Below are positions 33,039 through 40,708 of a DNA stretch of 40,708 nt, piece after piece. The stretch lies in the IMG/VR virus record IMGVR_UViG_3300017991_000200, positions 1 through 40,708 of that record. One strand, written 5' to 3'. The stretch's first letter is position 1. The number at the start of each line of letters is the position of its first letter. The DNA is from a virus. The position numbers were made by a program, and so were the translations under genes. The notes beneath the pieces were generated by a model. That model was not told where the DNA came from and did not search any database. It was given only the letters and a program-made list of their open reading frames with translations.

Positions 33039-34388
33039 CTAACTGCACTCCGCTTCAGTGGGATTAGCGTAATAGTAATCACTGCCCGGAACAGGAGATA
33101 CAGGATCCAACACTGTATTGTAAGCAATGTTAGTCAAACGACCTTGCGCCCATGGGGCACTACAGTATAATCCTGGTTTAATCCATGTCTTGGCTTTGAT
33201 GCACAGATTAGTTACTGAAGAGCCTATCAAAAATCTGCCGCCATCAGTAGTGGTGAATCGTTGATACCCTGCCTGTGAAGCAAATGCCTGCGAGCCAGCA
33301 TTCATATTATGGTAGATACCATATAGAATTTCTCTGGCTCCTACTTTCCTGGTCAAAATGTACAGATCGCTGACAAATGCACCAGCATCTGCATCCCATG
33401 TACCTTCCAACCACGGATTAACTAGAAGACTGATTGGTTGCCCATCAACAGGCAACATACCATCTCCAAACAACCCACCTGCCAACCAGCCATTCTTCAA
33501 ATCACGAGCCTGGATGGTATCTAAGATACCCACAACCCCACCAGTGGTGGCAGCCCAATCCTCGCTGGCGCATATGGCTGAACAAGCCCATGCATCCATA
33601 AGTGTCTGACGCATATCTTCGTTTACCATCAGTACCATATCACCTGCAGCAATACCACCACGGGATTTAGCTCTCTGACGGATACGACGCACCATAGCAG
33701 TAACTACCTGTCTGATCTTCCAAGCAGTACCGTTGATGGTAACAGAATCCATAATATCGTTACTATCCCAATCAACCACCAAACTATCGACCCATGGCAT
33801 CGCATTACCAGAATCTATATCAGTGTATCCCGTATTGACTAGTAGTTCTAACCCTTTGAATTCCCCCGAATTAGAAGGATTGCCAGTAATTAGCATGCGC
33901 TGTATATCATCTCTGAGCACTTCCCCAGCACCCAACGCTTGCCATTCCAAATCGTTACTAATGGGAGTACCATCTAAAGTGTAGATGGGCTGAACATCGC
34001 AATATCTCTCACCCACATCAGTAATATCGATGCTTTCTCCCTCGCGCCCTAACAAACCCTTCTGGAGAAGAATAGAGCCTACACCCCACTCCCAACTATC
34101 AGGATCACTACAAGGATTAGAGATAGCTCCACTACCAATACCCTGTCCTGCAGCAGAGCCTTCTGGACCTCTCCACCGAAGCATACGAACATATATCTTA
34201 GCTTCGTTATTCTCGTGCCAGGATAGCCACGCTGATAGGGATGTATCCTGCATAACCAAGGACATGAGATCGTTATTCCCACACATCCCAAACAGCCCAC
34301 AATCCCCATAAAACCCTACAGCATCTGTCTTAGATGCGATGACGGGTTTTCTATTCTTTATGACCGCGTTCTTAAATCTCTCATACAT
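33039..34388 (-). CDS. major capsid protein
   Basis: A 449-residue HK97-fold major capsid protein by context, directly after the prohead protease and scaffold. GGAGG precedes the ATG. The N-terminal region (to about residue 70) contains YGDCGLFGMCGNN; the middle beta-strand and long helix are consistent with HK97-like folds (VRRIRQRAKSRGGIAAGDMVL). It has no cleaved delta-domain that I can define. No closer family assignment can be made from the sequence alone. Confidence 0.75.
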   Translation of the reverse strand: MYERFKNAVIKNRKPVIASKTDAVGFYGDCGLFGMCGNNDLMSLVMQDTSLSAWLSWHENNEAKIYVRMLRWRGPEGSAAGQGIGSGAISNPCSDPDSWEWGVGSILLQKGLLGREGESIDITDVGERYCDVQPIYTLDGTPISNDLEWQALGAGEVLRDDIQRMLITGNPSNSGEFKGLELLVNTGYTDIDSGNAMPWVDSLVVDWDSNDIMDSVTINGTAWKIRQVVTAMVRRIRQRAKSRGGIAAGDMVLMVNEDMRQTLMDAWACSAICASEDWAATTGGVVGILDTIQARDLKNGWLAGGLFGDGMLPVDGQPISLLVNPWLEGTWDADAGAFVSDLYILTRKVGAREILYGIYHNMNAGSQAFASQAGYQRFTTTDGGRFLIGSSVTNLCIKAKTWIKPGLYCSAPWAQGRLTNIAYNTVLDPVSPVPGSDYYYANPTEAECS

Positions 34389-34419
34389 AATGTTTACCTC
34401 CGCTTTCCTCTTCTAATAC

Positions 34420-35115
34420 CTAACGATGGTATTTACTATTCAACATCTCATACATGGGATCTCCACCAAGTGGCGATACTGCACCTACATCTTCGTCATC
34501 ATCAGTCTCGCTTTTAGTCTTGGCTTCTGACTTACGGTATACTGTTTTGTTGGACTTAGGCAATAGCTCTAGTAAATCAGCCAACCTTTTCTCAGAAGTT
34601 TCTTCAGTGCTTTCTACTAGACTATTCACCTTATCAACCACATCAGCTATCAACTCACATACCTTATCAAACTCAGCCTTGAAAGATCCTGATAATGCGT
34701 CGTATACCTCTTCTGGTTTCATCGTGCTTGCCTTCTCTGTAACTTCCTCAGTAGTATCTAACGTATGCACTTCCGCATCTTCCTTAGTTGCTAACACTTC
34801 CAATAGCTTTACAGTCAATGCCGTAAGAGAATTAACCATCTTATTCTTGGTTTCCTCTTCCATACCATCAGTCAACTCTAAACACGCTTTGATAGCATCA
34901 CCTAAATTGGCTGGTTCCTCAACTTCCTCAGTATCTGGTGTATCGGCAGTGGTATTATCATCCTCATCGTCAGCCATCTTGAATGTATATGCCATACCAC
35001 TCTTACCACTTATCTCAGATAATCCCTGGGAAAGTAATTCATCAGCCTTATCGTCACCTAACAACTCTGCCAATGATGCTTTCATATCATCATTCACCAT
35101 TATAGTCTTACTCAT
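34420..35115 (-). CDS. nested scaffold protein (internal start)
   Basis: An internal ATG at 35115, in frame with the protease gene, is preceded 6 bases away by AAGGAGGG (35122-35129). It would make a separate 231-residue protein beginning MSKTIMVNDDMKASLAEL, covering the acidic helical C-terminal region. This is the arrangement of lambda C and Nu3, where a protease and its scaffold share one gene. Confidence 0.6.
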   Translation of the reverse strand: MSKTIMVNDDMKASLAELLGDDKADELLSQGLSEISGKSGMAYTFKMADDEDDNTTADTPDTEEVEEPANLGDAIKACLELTDGMEEETKNKMVNSLTALTVKLLEVLATKEDAEVHTLDTTEEVTEKASTMKPEEVYDALSGSFKAEFDKVCELIADVVDKVNSLVESTEETSEKRLADLLELLPKSNKTVYRKSEAKTKSETDDDEDVGAVSPLGGDPMYEMLNSKYHR

Positions 35116-35958
35116 AGTTTTCCCTCCTTCTAATACTCCTATCCCCGTAAAATAATTGGCTGGGATTCTGGTAATACTACGTTCAAATATCCTGATTGAT
35201 TTAGTATATACCCCCTCCACCAAATTATCTGGGTGATATAAAAATCCGACGCTTATCTTATATTCTGTATCAGAAGTGGCTAAACGTTTGGCCACTTCTA
35301 TTTTATCCCCATCAAAATGCCCCCACTCCACAAGGAATGTCCCCAATCTAACCATACCCGTACATGTTCCTATGCGGCTATTGGGTACATGTTCTATTCT
35401 TAATTCTCCAAAGTTGGAATTATCCCAAGCGTATTTTATAGCGTCATCCATAGCATCTACATCAATACGCTCATCTTCCAAATCCCACAAGGTATTACTA
35501 CTGATAGCCATCCATCCAACTATCAAACCTTGTGCTTTTATCATATGTAATTGCCCAGTTGATGCACCATTGAGCAATACTTTTTCCCATGGTACTTCTA
35601 AGGTATCATCTCCAAACTCCTTAGACATTTTACTGTACCACATGGCTATTACTTTCTTCACATCTTCCTTATCAGATGGTGGTATATTAGCAGCATCTAC
35701 TCCCCTACCACCTGTGGCAGCGAATATGGCTCTAGGGATGGCATATATTTCACCATCTATAATATCACAATATGGTAATTTGTATGATCCCTTCAATTCT
35801 GGCTTTTCATCATCGTACCACAGAAAGCAACTAGCAAATTCACTAATCCCATTATCTGGGAATCCTGTATATTCTTGCAACCGCTTCACTGCCTCAGAAG
35901 AGTCCCATTCCCTATCTCTATCAGCCAATGGGTAATCTGTAAATTCTGTAATAGCCAT
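34420..35958 (-). CDS. prohead protease fused to scaffold
   Basis: A 512-residue protein. The N-terminal 290 residues match the XkdF/S78-type prohead protease: residues 15-80 resemble the domain that precedes the protease in such fusions, with candidate catalytic H190 (RIEHVPN), S236 (KISVGF) and E259 (FERSITRIPAN). The C-terminal 220 residues are acidic and helical with many glutamates and lysines, like a capsid scaffold. The protease trims the head proteins during maturation. The start overlaps the stop of the preceding membrane protein gene. Exact catalytic residues are inferred. Confidence 0.72.
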   Translation of the reverse strand: MAITEFTDYPLADRDREWDSSEAVKRLQEYTGFPDNGISEFASCFLWYDDEKPELKGSYKLPYCDIIDGEIYAIPRAIFAATGGRGVDAANIPPSDKEDVKKVIAMWYSKMSKEFGDDTLEVPWEKVLLNGASTGQLHMIKAQGLIVGWMAISSNTLWDLEDERIDVDAMDDAIKYAWDNSNFGELRIEHVPNSRIGTCTGMVRLGTFLVEWGHFDGDKIEVAKRLATSDTEYKISVGFLYHPDNLVEGVYTKSIRIFERSITRIPANYFTGIGVLEGGKTMSKTIMVNDDMKASLAELLGDDKADELLSQGLSEISGKSGMAYTFKMADDEDDNTTADTPDTEEVEEPANLGDAIKACLELTDGMEEETKNKMVNSLTALTVKLLEVLATKEDAEVHTLDTTEEVTEKASTMKPEEVYDALSGSFKAEFDKVCELIADVVDKVNSLVESTEETSEKRLADLLELLPKSNKTVYRKSEAKTKSETDDDEDVGAVSPLGGDPMYEMLNSKYHR

Positions 35959-36431
35959 TAATCCTTTTCCTCCGTATTCGCATTTGCGACCTTGCTTACA
36001 CTCTTTCTTAATCTCGTACCATTACCTTCAGGCACACCTATGCACTCAGCCAATCTTTCATATGCCTCTACGTCACGTTCTATGAGCCATACGATTTGTT
36101 CTTTCCATTCCTCTTCTTCATTAAGGCGATCTATTATCCTATTGACACCTTCTAAAGTTTGTACCACCTTCTCCATGGTATTGCTCAATTGCGATAGTGT
36201 AGTGGTTACTTCTCTAGAATATGCTTTGACTAGATCATCAGTATAGGTAGAACTAACTATATTCCCCTTAATAAATTGCCATATCACCCATACTGCTAGT
36301 GCCAATACCCCACTTTCAACTATATCTATGGCACTAGATATACCATCCATAGGTATAGAAGAATCCATAATAGGTGCATACAAGCAACCTATGCATAACG
36401 TTATTATATCGAAGCTATTTAATATACTCAT
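35958..36431 (-). CDS. membrane protein with coiled coil
   Basis: A 157-residue protein; ATG at 36431, or GTG at 36437 as an alternative. One membrane segment (about residues 40-65, SGVLALAVWVIWQFI) is followed by a charged helical stretch (roughly 75-145) suited to a coiled coil. Its end overlaps the next start. The shape resembles XhlA-type holin helpers and also superinfection proteins. It lies inside the head module, which is unusual. Confidence 0.55.
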   Translation of the reverse strand: MSILNSFDIITLCIGCLYAPIMDSSIPMDGISSAIDIVESGVLALAVWVIWQFIKGNIVSSTYTDDLVKAYSREVTTTLSQLSNTMEKVVQTLEGVNRIIDRLNEEEEWKEQIVWLIERDVEAYERLAECIGVPEGNGTRLRKSVSKVANANTEEKD

Positions 36432-36452
36432 ATGCACCTATCAAATAGTTAC

Positions 36453-37235
36453 TTAATCAGTGTCGTATTGTGCCGCAACTGCTAAGGAGTACAATTGCTC
36501 CAATAAATCTACTATTAGTTCCTTGACACTATTGGAATCGTCTACATTATCCCTGATAAACTCAATTACTTCGTTTAATTCAGGAGGATCCATTACTAGT
36601 ATACGCTTTCCCATACGCTGTAGCATGTAGTACAATGTACTTTTGATAGTATCTGATCCCAAACTTACATTACCCCATATTAACTTAAATAGATTATGAG
36701 ATAATTGGCTGGATCCAAGTGCAATTATGCCAACCCATGCCGCACTCCAAAGCTCCTCACCATCTAATGAGATATACCCTAATACACCTCTGAGTAATGT
36801 AGATAGTATCGGTATACCTAGACATACTATGGATAGTGTAACTAACTTAATTTTTGGGTTCCACTCCTTCTCATCCCCAGTGGTAAACTGTGGAAGGTTT
36901 TCTAGTGCAAAACTAATTAGTATACCCAGCAAATATTGTACCCCAGCTAATGAGCTCAACCACAGCAATAATTGAGGTAATGTCATACCTACCCATGGAG
37001 GTGGGTAAGCTCCTCCTGTATCTGGAAGGATGTCAGGTATTGTTACAGTGGCAGTATATGTAATTGGCTCGAACGTGGGTATTACTGTGTAAGTACTCAC
37101 TACTGTATCTGTGAGTATAATTGTAAATGGTGTGCTGGTTGGACGTGGAGATGGGTATGCCTCACCTACCACTACAGTAGTATTCATTACCAATAAAATC
37201 GTTACTATTGATACAAGTATAATCGTTTTCTTCAT
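36453..37235 (-). CDS. secreted or membrane protein, possibly holin-related
   Basis: A 260-residue protein; ATG 37235 is 8 bases after GGAGG, whereas ATG 37241 is too close. An N-terminal signal-like stretch (MKKTIILVSIVTILLVMNTTVVVGEA) is followed by a proline- and threonine-rich linker (30-85), then several hydrophobic segments (about 88-115, 130-150, 165-185) and a charged C-terminal region. It is paired with the other membrane protein. It could be a holin or a protein that acts at the membrane during entry, but no endolysin is near. Confidence 0.55.
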   Translation of the reverse strand: MKKTIILVSIVTILLVMNTTVVVGEAYPSPRPTSTPFTIILTDTVVSTYTVIPTFEPITYTATVTIPDILPDTGGAYPPPWVGMTLPQLLLWLSSLAGVQYLLGILISFALENLPQFTTGDEKEWNPKIKLVTLSIVCLGIPILSTLLRGVLGYISLDGEELWSAAWVGIIALGSSQLSHNLFKLIWGNVSLGSDTIKSTLYYMLQRMGKRILVMDPPELNEVIEFIRDNVDDSNSVKELIVDLLEQLYSLAVAAQYDTD

Positions 37236-37237
37236 AA

Positions 37238-37741
37238 TCATAACCTCCTACTTCCTCTCCTCAACGCGTTTTCTATAACGCGTTTTATATCAGACTTAGT
37301 ATCGGCAATTATCACTTTTGTAAACTCTCTAGCTTCAGTACCAGGATGATTGACTGACTTGGTGAATACCCAATCCCCAAAACTCCCCCCTGCTCCCCCA
37401 TATCTAGCAGGATTTGGACTTGTTTTAGGTGAATAGTTAGGACGGAATTTCAATATCTTGCTATTTTTGGGTTTAATGGTATGCGGTTTTGTACCCTCAT
37501 CCACATATCGCCATATATTTTTATATTCTCCCGATGGATATATATCTATAGCAATCTCATTGATACTTACTCTAGATCTAGCTCTAAATTCTGGCTTATG
37601 TTCCCAGTCTGCCACTACCTTTTCATGGCTTTTAATTAGAGTCGTTTTGGCTTCCTCTAACCCATCCTTCACTTCCTCTAGCATCTTCTTTATGTTTGGG
37701 TGATCCTTCCTTCTCCCCAATCTGTGGTACACTATTCTCAT
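37238..37741 (-). CDS. HK97 gp10-like minor head/tail protein
   Basis: A 167-residue protein. ATG 37741 follows AAAGGAG by 6 bases; a longer start has none. It has the pattern of gp10-like tail completion proteins: an N-terminal basic helix, a central RARSRVSINEIAIDIYPS region and a long loop with YGGAGGSFG. The gene lies between the minor head protein and the membrane pair, later than usual for the family. Confidence 0.55.
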   Translation of the reverse strand: MRIVYHRLGRRKDHPNIKKMLEEVKDGLEEAKTTLIKSHEKVVADWEHKPEFRARSRVSINEIAIDIYPSGEYKNIWRYVDEGTKPHTIKPKNSKILKFRPNYSPKTSPNPARYGGAGGSFGDWVFTKSVNHPGTEAREFTKVIIADTKSDIKRVIENALRRGSRRL

Positions 37742-37886
37742 TAGGTACTCCTTTAGACATACCTGATATGGCATTGAGTATGCGATCTATAGGTATACCA
37801 TCCTCTACTTTATGGGTAATGGTTGCTAGTAAATTGTGGGCTGTACCTCTATCGCATCCCCAATTATTTGCTAATTGCTGTATCAT
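37632..37886 (-). CDS. small hypothetical protein overlapping the gp10-like gene
   Basis: An 84-residue protein with AGGAGG 8 bases before the ATG. The first 40 residues resemble a short helical, possibly helix-turn-helix, domain (LANNWGCDRGTAHNLLATI). The last 36 residues overlap the gp10-like gene by 110 bases in another frame and are low in structure, so the true end may be uncertain. The strong ribosome-binding site supports a real start. Confidence 0.45.
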   Translation of the reverse strand: MIQQLANNWGCDRGTAHNLLATITHKVEDGIPIDRILNAISGMSKGVPNENSVPQIGEKEGSPKHKEDARGSEGWVRGSQNDSN

Positions 37887-37926
37887 ATAACATACCTCCT
37901 ATCATAAATATATACGTATACTTAAA

Positions 37927-38529
37927 CTATTTACTATGATTTTCCCATGTACAAGCGCAATTGAATAAACATATAGTCCCCTTCCCAGGATAAAATGGTA
38001 AAGAATCCCTTGTTGCTATCGTACCATCTCGCTCTATACATACTGCGCAACTATCCTCACGATGTCTAGTATATATCAGTACATCATCAGGTTTTCCACC
38101 ATGTTTAACTCTTATGCGCTCATATATATACCTAGACTGCTTACTAAAAGACCTCAATCTATACCATAGCATCTTCGGAGACATAGGCTCATAAGGTTTC
38201 CCAGTAGTGGGATCTATATCCCCATTAGCTGCACCATTGGCTTTGGTAATGACTTGTTGTACTAATGTATCTAAATAACCATATTGCGCCCTCAACTCAC
38301 TACCTATAACACCCCAATCTGAGGCATCAAGTATATCCCTCGCACCTACTGCTATAATAGCTTGTCTGATGTATAGATCTTTTAGTTGCGCACGAATACT
38401 ATCTTGTAATTGAGCTGGATTATATACTCCCCGCACCAAGTATGTGGTATCTAATTGGAACTCATCCTCATAGTGTTCTCGCCATTCCCTGGCTATTTTA
38501 TCTAATTTTTGTCTATTTGTTGCAGCCAT
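37927..38529 (-). CDS. Mu gpF-like minor head protein
   Basis: A 200-residue head morphogenesis protein. The C-terminal half contains the typical cysteine-histidine pattern YTRHREDSCAVCIERDG, then LPFYPGKGTICLFNCACTW, seen in Mu gpF-type minor capsid proteins that lie next to the portal. Start abuts the portal stop (38529 shared base). It helps join DNA packaging or portal and head assembly. Confidence 0.78.
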   Translation of the reverse strand: MAATNRQKLDKIAREWREHYEDEFQLDTTYLVRGVYNPAQLQDSIRAQLKDLYIRQAIIAVGARDILDASDWGVIGSELRAQYGYLDTLVQQVITKANGAANGDIDPTTGKPYEPMSPKMLWYRLRSFSKQSRYIYERIRVKHGGKPDDVLIYTRHREDSCAVCIERDGTIATRDSLPFYPGKGTICLFNCACTWENHSK

Positions 38530-39959
38530 TACGCTTCTATCTCATCGAGTAATTGTTGCCGTATACCCTCTATCTCATCCCAATCAAAATCTACCTCTTC
38601 TACAGCAGGCAACAATTTATAATCCCCCCATTTATCTAACAGTTCATCAGGAGGTAATGGGTTAAACTTATCTACTTTGAAATTATCATACTTAATAGAA
38701 TCTAATTTCTTAGGTTCTGCATAGCCATATTCATCATCTCTAAAGACCTCTTCCCCATCAACCAATCCCACACGTATCATCATATCGCGAGCTTCGCTTC
38801 TACTTATCACGCCTTGCCCTTTATCGTACAAGGACATAACTGTGATGGCACTTATCTTATCTACTTCGGCTTTGGCTTTGAGTTCTTCAGCATCTTTAGA
38901 TCCAAAAGTGAAATTTACACCATCCGGACATACGTTTCTAGTTATAGCTCTTTCAAATGCCGTGGCTATCTCTGCTGGACCCTTTCCCTTAGATTTAGTG
39001 TGCTGTATAGTGACATTGGCTTTGGTTGCACCAGTATGTTCTACTTGCCAAATCTCAGAAACATCTACACCAAAACTAAGTGCTAATGTTTTGGCATATA
39101 TCTCTACTGCCACTTTTTCGTCAAACCAGTCAGGTAATGTGGAGAACTCAGTGAATTTTACCTCTGTACCACTACTTATATTATTTCCTACCAGCCATAA
39201 CAATCCTGGGAAGGTTTGTTGATTACGATTGGTGCGCTCTATAGCGTATTCTCTTAAAGCATCTTTAACTTGGGCAACCGTCAATCCTGTTATAGTGGCA
39301 ATACCTTGTGGAGGGAGATTTTCTAATTTCTCTTCCTTATGTTGATGTAATTTCATAAGTAGATTGGCAGAACGCAATGCCCTACTCACTGCACAAAATC
39401 CCCTATCTAAATACTTTTCCTGTATTTGGGGCATCGAACATACCCTGAATGCTTCTGTAGGATCAAATTCTATAGGATTGTATCCATTGGGTTTATATAC
39501 CACCTCTACATTAGGATCTCCAGATAATTCGCATAGAGTAGGATCTATATTATATAGACTATCTATATGTGAACCATAGGGATCTGAAAACCCTTTTTCA
39601 ATCACGCAACCTATATCTGATGTAAGAAATGCTAATACTGCTTTTGAAAATAAATAATGCCAACCTTTCCCGTTTTCTGAATTATCTAATATACGTTCTA
39701 CATGCAGTTTCTTGTTTCTACTACCTTGTACATCATAGTCCCAAGAAGTGGATTTACTCACCATAGCAAATATAGCACCTGATAAAATAGGTTCTTGCCG
39801 CCATATCTGAGATAGATACTTCTCCCTTGTTTTAGTGCCATATTCTGGAGCATTATCCCAACTCTTGGCAAATTGGGTTATGAAATAATATAATTCCCCT
39901 GTATCGTATTTAGCATCATTGTATCTGGGTTGTCTAGACCTTTTCCTTCTTATTATCAT
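38529..39959 (-). CDS. portal protein
   Basis: A 476-residue portal subunit that forms the 12-fold ring for DNA entry. An N-terminal basic tail and YLSQIWRQEPILSGAIFAMVSKST, a middle DPT-containing region and a C-terminal helical region (SRSEARDMMIRVG) fit HK97/SPP1-type portals. It is followed by the gpF-like gene, as expected. The large terminase should lie upstream but is not in the window. Confidence 0.82.
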   Translation of the reverse strand: MIIRRKRSRQPRYNDAKYDTGELYYFITQFAKSWDNAPEYGTKTREKYLSQIWRQEPILSGAIFAMVSKSTSWDYDVQGSRNKKLHVERILDNSENGKGWHYLFSKAVLAFLTSDIGCVIEKGFSDPYGSHIDSLYNIDPTLCELSGDPNVEVVYKPNGYNPIEFDPTEAFRVCSMPQIQEKYLDRGFCAVSRALRSANLLMKLHQHKEEKLENLPPQGIATITGLTVAQVKDALREYAIERTNRNQQTFPGLLWLVGNNISSGTEVKFTEFSTLPDWFDEKVAVEIYAKTLALSFGVDVSEIWQVEHTGATKANVTIQHTKSKGKGPAEIATAFERAITRNVCPDGVNFTFGSKDAEELKAKAEVDKISAITVMSLYDKGQGVISRSEARDMMIRVGLVDGEEVFRDDEYGYAEPKKLDSIKYDNFKVDKFNPLPPDELLDKWGDYKLLPAVEEVDFDWDEIEGIRQQLLDEIEA

Positions 39960-39980
39960 AATATACTCCAGATAATTATT

Positions 39981-40694
39981 TTATCGTCTCAACTTGTTGG
40001 ATACGCTATCTTTATCTTCATGTGTACATAAAAACAAGCTTCGATAATCAGACATACCCAAATTACGCACTTGAAAATTTGTATAACGTGCCAATAAATT
40101 TGGTATATCACGTTGATAAACTAAAGTTCGATGCTGCGATTTCAAACGTTGCGCAATATAATGTTCCTCAGCAGTACCCATTTCAAAGATCATACAATCA
40201 GCAATTTCTGATAGTCTATTTAACCGCGCTGCGAATTCGTCTTCATCACGCAAATAAATATGATGAAATACGCTCAAATTAACAATTACATCGAATGGTG
40301 CCTTACTAATTATATCTTGATAATCACCTTGCCATACCACTATACGTCCTTTGTACCAATGCGGTCCCGTAACTGATAGAACACGTGTCAGTGTTGCTGT
40401 CCATTGTGCATAACAGGGCACAGTATCTACTGCTAATACCCGCGCTTGCGGACATAGATCCGCCAGCAAGTGCGAGAAATAGCCCATATTACACCCAATA
40501 TCTAGTATCTGTACTTTCTTCCCTTCTATACTTGGTAAAAATTCAGCAATCATTTGAGCACGTCGCGTTGTTCCTGATCGAATTACTTGCCAATCGCTCA
40601 ACGCGGATAGTAAGCTCTCCCCATATATCGGCTGATATAATTTCTGCTCACCTCCATAAAATTGCTGTGCGATCTCATGTGCGATCTCATACAA
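39981..40694 (-). CDS. class I SAM-dependent methyltransferase
   Basis: A 237-residue methyltransferase with motif I ILDIGCNMGYFS and a VFHHIY motif in the later part. The acceptor cannot be told. Arginine codons are mostly CGN (15 of 17 by my count) and isoleucine codons favour ATT, unlike the AGA/AGG and ATA preference of the portal and other phage genes, so it looks recently acquired. It lies at the window edge in the place where a terminase might be expected, and its true upstream context is cut off. Confidence 0.75.
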   Translation of the reverse strand: MYEIAHEIAQQFYGGEQKLYQPIYGESLLSALSDWQVIRSGTTRRAQMIAEFLPSIEGKKVQILDIGCNMGYFSHLLADLCPQARVLAVDTVPCYAQWTATLTRVLSVTGPHWYKGRIVVWQGDYQDIISKAPFDVIVNLSVFHHIYLRDEDEFAARLNRLSEIADCMIFEMGTAEEHYIAQRLKSQHRTLVYQRDIPNLLARYTNFQVRNLGMSDYRSLFLCTHEDKDSVSNKLRR

Positions 40695-40708
40695 CTCCTT
40701 ATTTAAGC

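Overview
The window is about 40.7 kb of a tailed double-stranded DNA phage, siphovirus-like (or a prophage or phage contig). It has an HK97-type head module, a gpG/gpT-type tail chaperone pair, a 1632-residue tape measure (about 245 nm of tail at the usual 0.15 nm per residue), a distal tail protein and a hub protein. The DNA is AT-rich with heavy use of ATA and AGA codons and strong AGGAGG ribosome-binding sites. No integrase, large terminase, DNA polymerase or endolysin is visible, so the genome is probably incomplete here. The host cannot be fixed. A Csx15-like gene and an adenosylcobalamin-dependent ribonucleotide reductase suggest a bacterium with type III CRISPR immunity, and Chloroflexota or Cyanobacteria are guesses only.

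Layout: two convergent blocks meet at a strong two-way terminator near 15.56-15.59 kb. The plus-strand block (0-15.5 kb) starts with an accessory region (0-5.9 kb) of small unknown genes, two small membrane or zinc-ribbon proteins, a Csx15-like candidate anti-CRISPR, a structured RNA candidate, an iteron-like array, a tRNA-like RNA split by a structured insert, and a radical SAM/SPASM enzyme. DNA metabolism follows (6-15.5 kb): a UvsW-like helicase, a DnaB-like helicase, a DnaG-like primase, a MazG-like pyrophosphatase, class II ribonucleotide reductase, a DnaQ-like exonuclease, a ThyX-like protein and a sulfotransferase.

The minus-strand block, read from 40.7 kb down to 15.6 kb, encodes a methyltransferase, portal, gpF-like minor head protein, gp10-like protein, two membrane proteins, a prohead protease with a nested scaffold, major capsid protein, a double glycosyltransferase, a connector, a major tail protein with a C-terminal beta-propeller, tail chaperones joined by a probable +1 frameshift, tape measure, distal tail protein, hub, a small baseplate protein, a beta-helix protein, a long repetitive tail fibre and two small proteins.

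Most notable are the Csx15-like protein carried by a phage, the tRNA-like split RNA, the beta-propeller on the tail-tube protein, the nested scaffold start, the +1 frameshift in the tail chaperone genes, and the group of modifying enzymes (radical SAM, sulfotransferase, GT4-GT2 glycosyltransferase, methyltransferase) that could decorate the virion or the host surface.
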